DNA from: Bacteroidaceae bacterium
Lineage (GTDB): Bacteria > Bacteroidota > Bacteroidia > Bacteroidales > Bacteroidaceae
Length of the DNA: 33,256 nt
Assembly: GCA_024697945.1 (NCBI GenBank)
Contig: JAILRU010000102.1
Coordinates: 1 to 33,256, forward strand
Direction: 5' to 3'
The translations under genes and the position numbers were made by a program. Positions 1-8,056 of this stretch are shown here, piece after piece (position 1 is the stretch's first letter; every line of letters begins with the position of its first letter). The notes beneath the pieces were generated by a model. It was not told the origin of the DNA. It did no database searches and worked only from the letters and a program-made list of their open reading frames with translations.

Positions 1-137
1 GGGTGTGTCATAATTAACAACAACGGATTACACTGATTCAACGGATTATCTTAAATGCTGATTATCAGCGTGGCTTAAATCCGTCAAATCCGTGTAATCC
101 GTTGTTTATATTATATTAATTGTATTTTGACACACCC
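1..137. repeat. Palindromic element with 10-bp terminal inverted repeats
   Basis: GGGTGTGTCA at 1-10 is matched exactly by its reverse complement TGACACACCC at 128-137. Inside, the left arm (about 18-47, starting AACAACGGATTACAC) pairs imperfectly with the right arm (about 78-106), and a perfect GCTGAT-T-ATCAGC hairpin sits at the centre (57-69). The arms are built from repeated GGATT/AATCC words. There is no ORF inside. It resembles the small non-coding palindromic repeats scattered through Bacteroidetes genomes, or a MITE. Because it starts at the window edge, flanking target duplications cannot be seen. It lies just downstream of asnS and could also act as its transcription terminator. Confidence 0.75.
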
Positions 138-139
138 TC

Positions 140-181
140 TTATTTTAGGATTCAGCGTTTTTATTTTAGAATTCAGCGTTT
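140..181. repeat. 21-bp tandem duplication of the asnS 3' end
   Basis: Two copies of a 21-base unit (TTATTTTAG[G/A]ATTCAGCGTTT) lie at 140-160 and 161-181 and differ at one base. The second copy contains the last codons and stop of asnS on the minus strand; the first repeats the same Asn-Ala-Glu codons and a TAA in what is now the 3' untranslated region. It abuts the palindromic element at 1-137. Confidence 0.8.
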
Positions 182-1626
182 CTTGGTGTACGCGGGAAAG
201 GAATGACGTCGCGAATGTTCTGCATTCCTGTGACGAAGAGGATGAGTCGCTCGAAGCCGAGACCAAAACCTGCATGGGGACAGCTTCCATACTTGCGGGT
301 ATCGAGGTACCACCAAAGGTGCGTCATATCCATTCCGCGGCGCTTAACTTCTGCCATCAGCTTGTCGTAGCTTTCCTCACGAACGCTACCTCCGATAATT
401 TCACCGATTGACGGGAAAAGCACATCGGTACCCTGCATGGTGGGACCAGGAGCAACGGCTCCCTTGTAACCGACAGAGCCGGATTCTCCGGTATCTCCAG
501 GCTGTCCGGAGATGCCAGGATTCTGTTTCATATAGAACGACTTGAAGGCACGGGGATAGTCGGTCATGATGACTGGCTTCTTGAAGTGTTCCTCCACGAG
601 ATAGCGCTCGTGCTCACTTGCGAGGTCATCACCCCAGTTACAGGGGAACTCGAACTTCTTGCCGTTTTTGATGGCTTCCTGCAGGATGTTGATACCCTCG
701 GTATAAGGCAGACGGACGAATTTCTCCTTCAGCACGCCTTCCAGACGCTCGATAAGCGTCTTGTCTATCATCTTGTTGAGGAACTCAAGGTCGTCCTTGC
801 AGTTGTCAAGCGCCCACTTCACGCAGTACTTGATGAAGTCCTCCTCGAGGTCCATCAGCTCTTCCTGGTCGAGGAAAGCGACTTCGGGCTCTATCATCCA
901 GAACTCAGCCAGATGGCGGGGCGTATTGCTGTTCTCAGCACGGAAAGTAGGACCGAAGGTGTAGATGGCACCAAGAGCAGTGGCTCCAAGCTCGCCTTCA
1001 AGCTGACCACTGACGGTCAGGGATGTCTGCTCACCGAAGAAATCGTCGTCGTAGATAATCTTGCCCTGCTCGTCCTTCTTCAGGTCGTACAGGTTCTTGG
1101 TCGTAACCTGGAACATGTTTCCTGCTCCCTCGCAGTCGCTTGCTGTGATAAGCGGTGTATGGAAGTAGAAATAGCCATGTTCATGGAAATAGGTGTGAAT
1201 GGCCATCGCCATATTGTGACGAATACGCAGAATGGCACCAAAGGTATTGGTGCGGGGACGCAAGTGAGCCACCGTGCGAAGGTATTCCCAACTGGCGCCC
1301 TTCTTCTGCAGGGGATAGGTGTTGTCGCAGTCACCGAGAATCTCAATGCTCGTGGCCTGAATTTCGCTGGCTTGACCGGCAGCAGGACTCTCGACGAGTT
1401 TACCTACAACACTCAGGCAGGCTCCTGTCGTGATGCGCTTAAGGGTCTCTTCCTCGAAGTTGGCATCATCGCCCACAATCTGTATGTTCTTGATGGTGGA
1501 GCCGTCGTTCAGGGCAATGAAGAATATGCCCTTGCTACCACGCTTCGAACGTACCCAGCCCTTCACGCAAATGTCAGACCCGTATGCTGTGCACTTCAGC
1601 GCATCTATTACTTTTGTTCTTTTCAT
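166..1626 (-). CDS. asnS: Asparaginyl-tRNA synthetase with collagen-like insert
   Basis: Cytoplasmic class IIb aminoacyl-tRNA synthetase that charges tRNA-Asn with asparagine. The N-terminal OB-fold anticodon-binding domain ([11 protein letters not shown]) is followed by the class II catalytic core, with motif 2 around [21 protein letters not shown] and motif 3 GFGLGFERL near the C-terminus; the end [12 protein letters not shown] is typical. The ATG at 1626 is chosen because MKRTK aligns with the N-terminus expected for Bacteroides AsnRS; an in-frame ATG at 1656 would add ten residues of poor character. Length from 1626 is 486 residues, about 20 more than the usual 466-467. The excess sits between the FYMKQN and DVLFP motifs, where a short loop is replaced by about 31 residues including seven Gly-X-Y triplets. 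It lies downstream of the pseudouridine synthase gene on the same strand. Confidence 0.95.
   Translation of the reverse strand: MKRTKVIDALKCTAYGSDICVKGWVRSKRGSKGIFFIALNDGSTIKNIQIVGDDANFEEETLKRITTGACLSVVGKLVESPAAGQASEIQATSIEILGDCDNTYPLQKKGASWEYLRTVAHLRPRTNTFGAILRIRHNMAMAIHTYFHEHGYFYFHTPLITASDCEGAGNMFQVTTKNLYDLKKDEQGKIIYDDDFFGEQTSLTVSGQLEGELGATALGAIYTFGPTFRAENSNTPRHLAEFWMIEPEVAFLDQEELMDLEEDFIKYCVKWALDNCKDDLEFLNKMIDKTLIERLEGVLKEKFVRLPYTEGINILQEAIKNGKKFEFPCNWGDDLASEHERYLVEEHFKKPVIMTDYPRAFKSFYMKQNPGISGQPGDTGESGSVGYKGAVAPGPTMQGTDVLFPSIGEIIGGSVREESYDKLMAEVKRRGMDMTHLWWYLDTRKYGSCPHAGFGLGFERLILFVTGMQNIRDVIPFPRTPRNAEF
454..516 (-). other. Collagen-like Gly-X-Y insert within asnS
   Basis: On the coding strand the codons read [21 protein letters not shown], seven consecutive Gly-X-Y triplets, placed between the conserved FYMKQN and TDVLFP segments. 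In E. coli AsnRS this loop is about eight residues. The DNA contains a TCTCCGG/CCGGAGA inverted repeat (485-491 with 506-512). The reading frame is intact through the insert and into the conserved C-terminal third, so it appears to be translated. Confidence 0.8.
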
Positions 1627-1670
1627 AGTATAATAATACCTTTTATTATTTGACATGATTTTAGCAAGTC

Positions 1671-1699
1671 ACTCCCCCAACGAGGAGACGGAAGGGGCT
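1671..1699. repeat. Possible GC-rich palindromic repeat, intergenic
   Basis: In the short gap between the pseudouridine synthase and asnS there is a CTCCCCC run followed 15-16 bases later by a GGGG run, standing out in AT-rich surroundings. It looks like the CTCCCC...GGGGAG palindromes found inside the Kelch-symporter gene. Pairing is weak here, so it could instead be a degenerate copy or chance. Confidence 0.35.
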
Positions 1700-1700
1700 T

Positions 1701-2957
1701 CTATTCAAAGGCTCCCATACGTAGCATGTTGACTTCCTTCTCTGTGAGGAAGCGCCAGTCGCCGCGGCGCACGTTCTTCTTGGTCAGACCTGCGAAATAG
1801 ACGCGATCCAACTTAGTGACCTTATATCCAAGGTGCTCGAAGATGCGGCGTACGATACGATTGCGACCACTGTGAATCTCAATACCCACCTGCTTGTGGT
1901 CGGTCTCGCTGGCATACGCGATGGCATCGGCATGAATCTCGCCATCCTCCAGCTCAATGCCCTCTGCTATCTGACGGATATCGGCAGCTGTAACATTCTT
2001 GTTGAGGAAGACGTGATAGATCTTCTTCTTGAGGAATTGTGGATGTGTGAGCTTGGTGGCCAGTTCGCCATCGTTGGTAAGCAGGAGCACACCAGTTGTG
2101 TTGCGGTCTAGTCGGCCAACAGGATAGATACGCTCGCGACAGGCACCTTTCACGAGGTCGAGAACTGTCTTGCGGTTCTGCGGGTCATCACTTGTGGTCA
2201 TATAGTCTTTGGGCTTGTTGAGCAGGATATAGACTTTCTTCTCGATGTTGACCAACTGGTCGTGGAAGAGTACAGCGTCTGAGCGCTTAACCTTGGTGCC
2301 GAGTTCTGTGACAATCTCTCCGTTGACCTTTACAACGCCTGCTGCGATAAAGTCATCAGCTTCACGACGGCTGCAAACACCGGCATTGGCAAGGTACTTA
2401 TTAAGACGGATTGGTTCATTGGGGTCGATGTGTGTCTCCTTGTACTCAATCTGCTTCTTCATGCTGTACTTGGCATGAGGATTATAGTCAGCGGTACGGG
2501 GACGATAGCCTCCCTTGGCTCCTCCTTTAGATGGATGTCCTGCACCACTGCGATTGTAATGAGGACGGGACTGATAGCCGCCTTCACGAGGCTGATAGCC
2601 ACCCTCACGGGGCTGATAACCACCTTCACGATTGTAGCGGGGACGTGGCTGGTAGCCGCCTTCACGAGGCTGGTAACCTTCACGGGGCTGATAACCTTCA
2701 CGGGGCTGATAACCTTCACGGGGCTGATAACAGCCTTCATAATTGTAGCGGGGACGTGGCTGGTAGCCGCCTTCACGAGGCTGGTAGCCGCCTTCGCGGG
2801 GTTGAGAACTATATGCGGGGCGACTGATGCGTGGACGCAAGGGACGTCCGCTTGCACTATATCTTTCATTGTTATTACCCTGAGGGCGATAGCCGTCACG
2901 GTGACCGCCATTCTCTGATTCGGAGAATTTGTCTCTCCAGTTTTCTTGTTCGTTCAT
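1701..2957 (-). CDS. RluB/RluF-family rRNA pseudouridine synthase with repetitive N-terminus
   Basis: Isomerises a specific uridine in ribosomal RNA to pseudouridine. Residues about 183-230 form an S4 RNA-binding domain (IRLNKYLANAGVCSRREAD). The catalytic domain follows, with GRLDRNTTGVLLLTNDGELA giving catalytic Asp284, and IHSGRNRIVRRIFEHLGY near the end. The first about 170 residues are low complexity, rich in Arg, Gly, Tyr, Gln and Pro and built of GYQPRE-type repeats (residues 52-132), probably disordered and RNA-binding. Total length is 418, against roughly 240-290 for the bare enzyme. It lies between purB and asnS on the same strand, about 75 bases upstream of the asnS start. Whether the target is 23S U2605 (RluB) or another site cannot be read from the sequence. 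Confidence 0.93.
   Translation of the reverse strand: MNEQENWRDKFSESENGGHRDGYRPQGNNNERYSASGRPLRPRISRPAYSSQPREGGYQPREGGYQPRPRYNYEGCYQPREGYQPREGYQPREGYQPREGGYQPRPRYNREGGYQPREGGYQPREGGYQSRPHYNRSGAGHPSKGGAKGGYRPRTADYNPHAKYSMKKQIEYKETHIDPNEPIRLNKYLANAGVCSRREADDFIAAGVVKVNGEIVTELGTKVKRSDAVLFHDQLVNIEKKVYILLNKPKDYMTTSDDPQNRKTVLDLVKGACRERIYPVGRLDRNTTGVLLLTNDGELATKLTHPQFLKKKIYHVFLNKNVTAADIRQIAEGIELEDGEIHADAIAYASETDHKQVGIEIHSGRNRIVRRIFEHLGYKVTKLDRVYFAGLTKKNVRRGDWRFLTEKEVNMLRMGAFE
2562..2806 (-). repeat. In-frame minisatellite encoding GYQPRE repeats
   Basis: Tandem units of 18-24 bases encode EGYQPR / EGGYQPR, interrupted by RPRYN spacers. At about 2680-2735 three near-identical 18-base units (CCTTCACGGGGCTGATAA) stand head to tail. 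All units are multiples of three, so copy-number change would vary protein length without breaking the frame. Confidence 0.85.
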
Positions 2958-2993
2958 CTCTTCATTTACAATTTAAACAATTACAACTAACCA

Positions 2994-3023
2994 TTTGTTT
3001 CCCTTGTTCTAAGGGACAAACAA
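2994..3023. other. Hairpin between purB and the pseudouridine synthase
   Basis: TTTGTTTCCCTT (2994-3005) can pair, with one bulge, with AAGGGACAAACAA (3011-3023) across the loop GTTCT. It lies in the 148-base gap after purB and before the pseudouridine synthase. On the minus strand no clear U-run follows, so it may be a weak purB terminator or a structured leader of the next gene. Confidence 0.4.
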
Positions 3024-3105
3024 GTGTTTTTCTAAACTCGGTTTTTAATTTTACTTTTTAACTTTTAAACTTTTTAACCTATTAAGTTTTAACATTTAAT
3101 CGTGA

Positions 3106-4449
3106 TTATATTCCAGTATAGCTATAGGGGGTGATGGCGCGCAATTCCTCCTTCACGGATTCGTTGACGTCAAGTTCCTCTATAAAGTTCTTGATGGTTG
3201 ACTCGTCAATGCCCTTACCGGTACGGGTGAGTGCCTTGAGTGCCTCGTAGGGATGCGGATAGGCTTCACGGCGCAAGATGGTCTGGATGGCTTCGGCACA
3301 GACGGCCCAGCAACTTTCCAAGTCGCGGCGTATGGCTTCCTCGTTGAGGACGAGCTTGCGCAAGCCCTTCAGGGTACTCTGGATGCTGATGAGCATGTGT
3401 CCCATCGGCACACCGACATTGCGGAGCACTGTGCTGTCGGTGAGGTCGCGCTGCAAACGGCTGATGGGCAGTTTCTGGCTGAGATGCGACAGAATGGCAT
3501 TGGCAATGCCCAAATTGCCCTCCGAGTTCTCGAAGTCGATGGGATTGACCTTGTGCGGCATGACACTCGAACCCACCTCACCAGCCTTTATCTTCTGACG
3601 GAAATACTCCATTGAGACGTACTGCCAGAAGTCGCGGTCCAGGTCAATGATGATGGTGTTGATACGCTTCATGGCATCGAAGACGGCACCTAGACAGTCA
3701 TAATTGCTAATCTGCGTCGTATATTCCTCGCGCTCCAGCCCAAGGCTCTCGCTGACGAAGCGACATCCGAAGTCGCGCCAATCACACTGCGGATAGGCCA
3801 CATGATGGGCATTGAAATTGCCTGTCGCTCCTCCAAACTTGGCCGTAAGGGGACTGACTCGAAGCATATCCAACTGTCGTTGCAAACGATAAACGAAGAC
3901 CATCACCTCCTTGCCCAAACGCGTGGGACTGGCAGGCTGTCCGTGTGTCTTGGCCAGCATGGGAACGTCCTTCCACTCGTCGGCATACTGCCGGAGTTGA
4001 TTGATAAGTTCTTCGATGAGAGGATAATAGACCTGCTCCAAAGCCTCCTTAATGCTCAGGGGCACACTTGTATTGTTGATATCCTGACTGGTCAGGCCGA
4101 AGTGGATAAACTCCTTGTAGGACTCCAAGCCGCCAATTTCATCAAACTTCTCCTTTATGAAATATTCAACAGCCTTAACGTCGTGGTTGGTGACTGCCTC
4201 GATGTCCTTGACACGCTGGGCATCCTGTTCCGTGAAGTTACGGTAGATGTCGCGCAGTTGCTCGTCACCAACGGGAAAACCCTTCAACTGCGGCAGGGGC
4301 AGGTGAACGAGGGCGATGAAATATTCCACTTCCACACGGACACGATAGCGGATGAGAGCATACTCTGAAAAGTACGCAGCCAATGCCTCGGTCTTGCCTC
4401 TGTATCGGCCGTCAATAGGCGAAACGGCAGTCAGCATATCCAGTTCCAT
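3106..4449 (-). CDS. purB: Adenylosuccinate lyase
   Basis: Catalyses two fumarate-releasing steps of purine synthesis: SAICAR to AICAR, and adenylosuccinate to AMP. The 447-residue length matches Bacteroides PurB. The fumarase/aspartase superfamily signature SSVMPHKVNP is at residues 294-303 and provides the catalytic serine on the flexible loop; KTHGQPASPT near residue 169 holds a conserved His. HFGLTSQDINNTS (116-128) is another substrate-binding block. The start ATG at 4449 matches the expected N-terminus (MELDMLTAVSPIDGRYRG). The gene is transcribed away from nanA, with a Bacteroidetes-type promoter about 60 bases upstream. No oddities were seen. Confidence 0.97.
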   Translation of the reverse strand: MELDMLTAVSPIDGRYRGKTEALAAYFSEYALIRYRVRVEVEYFIALVHLPLPQLKGFPVGDEQLRDIYRNFTEQDAQRVKDIEAVTNHDVKAVEYFIKEKFDEIGGLESYKEFIHFGLTSQDINNTSVPLSIKEALEQVYYPLIEELINQLRQYADEWKDVPMLAKTHGQPASPTRLGKEVMVFVYRLQRQLDMLRVSPLTAKFGGATGNFNAHHVAYPQCDWRDFGCRFVSESLGLEREEYTTQISNYDCLGAVFDAMKRINTIIIDLDRDFWQYVSMEYFRQKIKAGEVGSSVMPHKVNPIDFENSEGNLGIANAILSHLSQKLPISRLQRDLTDSTVLRNVGVPMGHMLISIQSTLKGLRKLVLNEEAIRRDLESCWAVCAEAIQTILRREAYPHPYEALKALTRTGKGIDESTIKNFIEELDVNESVKEELRAITPYSYTGI

Positions 4450-4509
4450 TTACTGTTCAGAATTAACAATTCAGAATAACAATAATCAAGCTCTCTCAAA
4501 AAACGGGTG

Positions 4510-4540
4510 CAAAGGTACGACATATAATTCAAAATTCAAA
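4510..4540 (-). promoter_or_regulatory. purB promoter (Bacteroidetes -33/-7)
   Basis: On the minus strand TTTG (4540-4537), a 19-base spacer and TACCTTTG (4517-4510) match the TTTG-N19/20-TAnnTTTG pattern of Bacteroidetes primary sigma promoters. It lies about 60 bases upstream of the purB ATG. Confidence 0.7.
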
Positions 4541-4558
4541 ATTCAAAATTCAAAATTA
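4525..4558. repeat. Octanucleotide AATTCAAA tandem repeat
   Basis: About four head-to-tail copies of AATTCAAA in the purB-nanA divergent intergenic region. The repeat overlaps the purB -33 box, so copy number could affect spacing to upstream sequence but not the core promoter. Similar AT-rich repeats are common between genes in this phylum. Confidence 0.8.
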
Positions 4559-4643
4559 TAGTGAAAAGTGAAAAATTATTCGTTGAATAGCACAACAGTA
4601 GCAAATTCTTCATTCTTCATTAATCTTTCTTCATTTTTTTCGC

Positions 4644-4651
4644 TATCTTTG
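4644..4651 (+). promoter_or_regulatory. nan cluster promoter -7 box
   Basis: TATCTTTG fits TAnnTTTG and stands 53 bases before the nanA ATG. No TTTG or TTG is seen at the usual 19-21 base spacing upstream, which may mean a weak or activator-dependent promoter. No regulator gene is adjacent. Confidence 0.55.
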
Positions 4652-4704
4652 TACTCGAAAACTTACAAACTATAACCTTTAACCTATAACCAAACAACTT
4701 ATTT

Positions 4705-5622
4705 ATGGAAAAAATTATTGGACTTATTGATGCACCGTTCACTCCTTTTTATGAGAACGGCGACGTGAACTTGGAACCCATACCTGCATATGCTGCAATG
4801 CTGCAGAAGAACGGACTGAAGGGTGTATTCATCAACGGAAGCAGCGGTGAAGGCTATATGCTGACTTCCGAGGAACGAATCAAACTGGCCGAGGCATGGA
4901 TGGCAGCTGCCCCTGCGGGCTTCAAAGTCATCGTGCATGTAGGCAGTTGCTGCGTTCGCGAGAGCCGTCGTCTTGCCGAGCACGCCCAGAAGATTGGAGC
5001 TTGGGGCATCGGCGCCATGGCTCCCCCATTTCCGAAGATTGGACGCATCGAGGAACTGGTGAAGTACATCGAGGAGATTGCCTTGGGTGCCCCAGCCCTA
5101 CCCTTCTACTATTACCACATCCCTGCCTTCAACGGGGCCTTCCTGCCTATGATAAAGCTCCTGGAGGCCGTTGATGGCCGTGTACCCAACTTTGCCGGCA
5201 TCAAATACACCTTCGAGAGCATGTACGAATACAACCAGTGCCGACTCTACAAGGATGGCAAGTACGATATGCTGCATGGACAGGACGAGACCATCCTGCC
5301 CTGTCTGGCTATGGGCGGAGCACGTGGCGGCATCGGGGGCACCACCAACTACAACGGCAAGAACCTGGTGGGCATCATCGAGGCCTGGAACCGTGGCGAC
5401 CTGAAAGCAGCACGCGCATTACAGAACTATTCGCAGGAGGTCATCAACATCATCTGCCATTTCCGCGGCAACATCGTGGGCGGCAAACGTATCATGAAGC
5501 TGATAGGTCTCGACCTTGGTCCCAACCGCGTACCCTTCCAGAACATCACTCTCGAAGAAGAAGTACAGCTCCGCAAAGAACTGGAAGAGATAGGTTTCTT
5601 CCAGCATTGCAACGAATTCTAA
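4705..5622 (+). CDS. nanA: N-acetylneuraminate lyase
   Basis: Cleaves N-acetylneuraminate to N-acetylmannosamine and pyruvate through a Schiff base. It belongs to the DHDPS/NAL TIM-barrel family: GSSGEG at residues 45-50 binds the pyruvate carboxylate, YYYHIP supplies the conserved Tyr137, and GIKYT supplies the Schiff-base Lys167, almost the same positions as in E. coli NanA. At 305 residues the length is normal. The specificity call (NAL rather than another family member) rests on the YYYHIP/GIKYTFES pattern and on the following esterase, mutarotase-transporter and epimerase genes. It starts the cluster, 53 bases after a -7 box, with 14 bases to the next gene. Confidence 0.95.
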   Translation: MEKIIGLIDAPFTPFYENGDVNLEPIPAYAAMLQKNGLKGVFINGSSGEGYMLTSEERIKLAEAWMAAAPAGFKVIVHVGSCCVRESRRLAEHAQKIGAWGIGAMAPPFPKIGRIEELVKYIEEIALGAPALPFYYYHIPAFNGAFLPMIKLLEAVDGRVPNFAGIKYTFESMYEYNQCRLYKDGKYDMLHGQDETILPCLAMGGARGGIGGTTNYNGKNLVGIIEAWNRGDLKAARALQNYSQEVINIICHFRGNIVGGKRIMKLIGLDLGPNRVPFQNITLEEEVQLRKELEEIGFFQHCNEF

Positions 5623-5636
5623 AAGGGAATGAAAAG

Positions 5637-7940
5637 ATGAAACATGGAGATATTAAAAAAAAATGGATGAAAGTGAGAAGAAGAATCGTCCTTTTCATTT
5701 TTTCATATTTCATTTCTTCATTTGTCCTCGCTGCACAGGACAAAATCAAAGTCGCGTGCGTTGGCAATAGTGTCACATACGGCTACGGCCTTCAAAACCG
5801 CGACCGCGATGCCTATCCAGTACGCCTTCAGGAAATGCTCGACGCTGCTTATGGCGAAGACCGTTTCGAGGTCGCTAATTTCGGACACTCGGGAGCCACC
5901 CTGCTTTTCAAAGGACACCGGCCATATGTTCAACTGCCTGAGTTCCATCAGGCGCTGGACTTCAAGGCTGATTGGGTCATTATCCATTTGGGGCTGAACG
6001 ATACCGACCCGCGCAACTGGCCAGACTGGAAGGAGGAATTCATTCCCGACTACCGCGCCCTGATTGATTCCTTCCGCACGGTGAACCCCGAAGCACGCAT
6101 CCTTGTCTGTAAGATGACGCCCATCTTCGACCGTCACCCACGCTTCCAGAGCGGCACACGCGACTGGCACGCCCAGATTCAACGAGCCATCGAGCAGGTG
6201 GCACGTGGAGCCGGTGTCCAGCTCATCGACCTCTACACGCCCCTGCATTGCCGTCCCGACCTTTTTCCGGATGCCCTACATCCCAATCCAGAGGGAGCAC
6301 AGATTTTGGCAAAAACTGTCTATGGAGCGCTTACGGGCAACTACGGCGGACTGCAATTGCCAGCCGTCTATACTAATGGCATGGTCTTGCCTCGGGATGA
6401 GCCCTTATGGTTTGAAGGTCGTGCCAATGCCAGACAACACATCGAGGCTATTCTGAGCCGTGACGGGAATGTCATAGATGAAAGAGGATGCATTTCCTAT
6501 GCCGATGGTTCGTGGCATGTTCAGATTCCTGAGATGCCTGCTGGAGGACCATATACGCTCAGTTTCACCGTTACGCCATTAAACTCCGAACACTACCATT
6601 TCTACTATCCCGAAAAGTATCCCTTCCTTATGGAGAATCTTACGCAGGCCGAGCCTCAGACGCTGACAATCGACAGCCTGTACTTCGGAGACCTGTGGCT
6701 GGCGAGTGGGCAGTCGAACATGGAGTTGCGGGTTGACCAATGCAATACAATGGAACAGGACCTTGCAGATGCAGTCCGCCTTGCCGGTCGCCTACATCTA
6801 TATAAAATGCCCGCTCGGGCACGGACAGATGCTGTGGAATGGGATGACAGCGTGCTTGCCTACACCAATCGTCTTGAGCACATGGACTTCCAGGGATGGA
6901 AGGCTGCTTCTCCTGAAGCTGTAAGGAAATTCTCTGCCGTGGCCTTCAACTTCGCCCGTGTGCTCTGCGACAGCCTGCCCGACGTACCCATTGGCATCAT
7001 CTGCAATGCTGTGGGTGGCTCCACAACAGAGTCCTGGATTGACCGCTCCACGTTGGAATGGGAGTTCCCAAATATCCTGCGTGACTGGCGGAACGGGGAC
7101 TTCGGACAGCCTTGGGCACGTGGCCGCATGTCGCAGAACATCGCCCATGCCATTACCGTGCCTTCGGATTCTCCTGAAGGGACCAAAACCAAGAATCCCC
7201 TGCAGCGCCATCCCTATGAGCCTGCCTACCTCTTCGAAGCTGCCATCGCACCGCTTGGTCATCTGCCCATCAAGGGTGTCATCTGGTACCAAGGCGAGTC
7301 GAATGCCCACAACGTCGAGGCACACGAGCGACTGTTCACACTGTTGGAACAATCTTGGCGCAAACACTTCGCACGTCGTTGGAGAAGTGAGTTTCATCAG
7401 AAACCCGAGCTGCCTTTCTATACCGTCCAGCTCAGCAGTCTACCCCGTCCGTCGTGGCCTGCTTTTCGCGACAGCCAGCGCCGCCTCGCCCAGACATTGC
7501 CATACACAGGGATGGTTGTAACCAGCGACCTTGGCGACCCATCCGATGTACACTACCGCACGAAGCGTCCCGTGGGCGAGCGATTGGCATTGCAGGCACT
7601 CCGACACACCTATCATCATTCGTTAGAGAGCGAAGGCCCCACGTTGCGCTATGCCGTCAGGGGGCAGAACCACCTAGCTGTTCTGGCGTTCGACCATGCC
7701 GAGGGCCTCACTTGCACACGCGGCTTCGAGATTGCCGGTTCAGATGGCCTGTTCCATCCTGCTGACATACAGATAGAAGGCGACAAAATTCTTCTCTCAT
7801 CTCCCTCTGTAGAATGGCCTGCCGCTGTGCGTTACGCCTGGAGCGGCTACACCGATGCCGACCTCCGCAACATGCAAGGCCTACCCGCCTCAACATTCTA
7901 TACATCTGTCCCAAATGAAATGGACAATCCCAGAGAGTAA
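5637..7940 (+). CDS. Two-domain sialate O-acetylesterase (SGNH + SASA)
   Basis: Probably removes O-acetyl groups from sialic acids in the periplasm or at the surface so that they can be released and catabolised. A signal peptide (basic MKVRRR, then a hydrophobic run ending VLAA) is followed by an SGNH-hydrolase domain, residues about 37-235, with GNS (Ser45), FGHSG, GLND (Asn121) and DALHP (Asp212/His215). A second domain, about 350-650, is of the SASA type with SGQSNM (357-362), YQGESN (551-556) and DVHYRTKRPVGERLA around His639. Both active sites look complete. The ATG at 5637 is chosen because AAGGGA lies about 10 bases upstream; the ATG at 5667 directly before the signal peptide is the alternative. 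The frame is open upstream over nanA, but that extension is not coding. The gene follows nanA by 14 bases, so they are very likely co-transcribed. Total length is 767. Confidence 0.9.
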   Translation: MKHGDIKKKWMKVRRRIVLFIFSYFISSFVLAAQDKIKVACVGNSVTYGYGLQNRDRDAYPVRLQEMLDAAYGEDRFEVANFGHSGATLLFKGHRPYVQLPEFHQALDFKADWVIIHLGLNDTDPRNWPDWKEEFIPDYRALIDSFRTVNPEARILVCKMTPIFDRHPRFQSGTRDWHAQIQRAIEQVARGAGVQLIDLYTPLHCRPDLFPDALHPNPEGAQILAKTVYGALTGNYGGLQLPAVYTNGMVLPRDEPLWFEGRANARQHIEAILSRDGNVIDERGCISYADGSWHVQIPEMPAGGPYTLSFTVTPLNSEHYHFYYPEKYPFLMENLTQAEPQTLTIDSLYFGDLWLASGQSNMELRVDQCNTMEQDLADAVRLAGRLHLYKMPARARTDAVEWDDSVLAYTNRLEHMDFQGWKAASPEAVRKFSAVAFNFARVLCDSLPDVPIGIICNAVGGSTTESWIDRSTLEWEFPNILRDWRNGDFGQPWARGRMSQNIAHAITVPSDSPEGTKTKNPLQRHPYEPAYLFEAAIAPLGHLPIKGVIWYQGESNAHNVEAHERLFTLLEQSWRKHFARRWRSEFHQKPELPFYTVQLSSLPRPSWPAFRDSQRRLAQTLPYTGMVVTSDLGDPSDVHYRTKRPVGERLALQALRHTYHHSLESEGPTLRYAVRGQNHLAVLAFDHAEGLTCTRGFEIAGSDGLFHPADIQIEGDKILLSSPSVEWPAAVRYAWSGYTDADLRNMQGLPASTFYTSVPNEMDNPRE

Positions 7941-7982
7941 AATAGCAAAATCGTAAATATAGTAGGTTTTTGAATTAATAAT

Positions 7983-8013
7983 TTTGATTTTTGAATTATC
8001 CTTCGTATCTTTG
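7983..8013 (+). promoter_or_regulatory. Promoter of the BspA-like gene
   Basis: TTTG (7983-7986), 19 bases, TATCTTTG (8006-8013): a full match to the Bacteroidetes promoter pattern. It places the transcript start downstream of any earlier in-frame codon and so supports the ATG at 8057 as the gene's start. Confidence 0.8.
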
Positions 8014-8056
8014 CAACGGATTTAAGGGCAAAGAGCCCTTCCAAAATTATACTTTT

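Noticed and set aside
586..1653. Long plus-strand open frame opposite asnS
   Set aside because: It lies fully antisense to a well-recognised gene, has no family resemblance, and reflects codon bias of the opposite strand.
5238..5636. Upstream extension of the esterase frame across nanA
   Set aside because: It overlaps nanA in another frame, has no domain similarity, and the signal peptide begins only near 5667.
7991..8056. In-frame ATG upstream of the BspA-like gene's signal peptide
   Set aside because: The -7 box (8006-8013) lies after this ATG, so it would not be in the mRNA.
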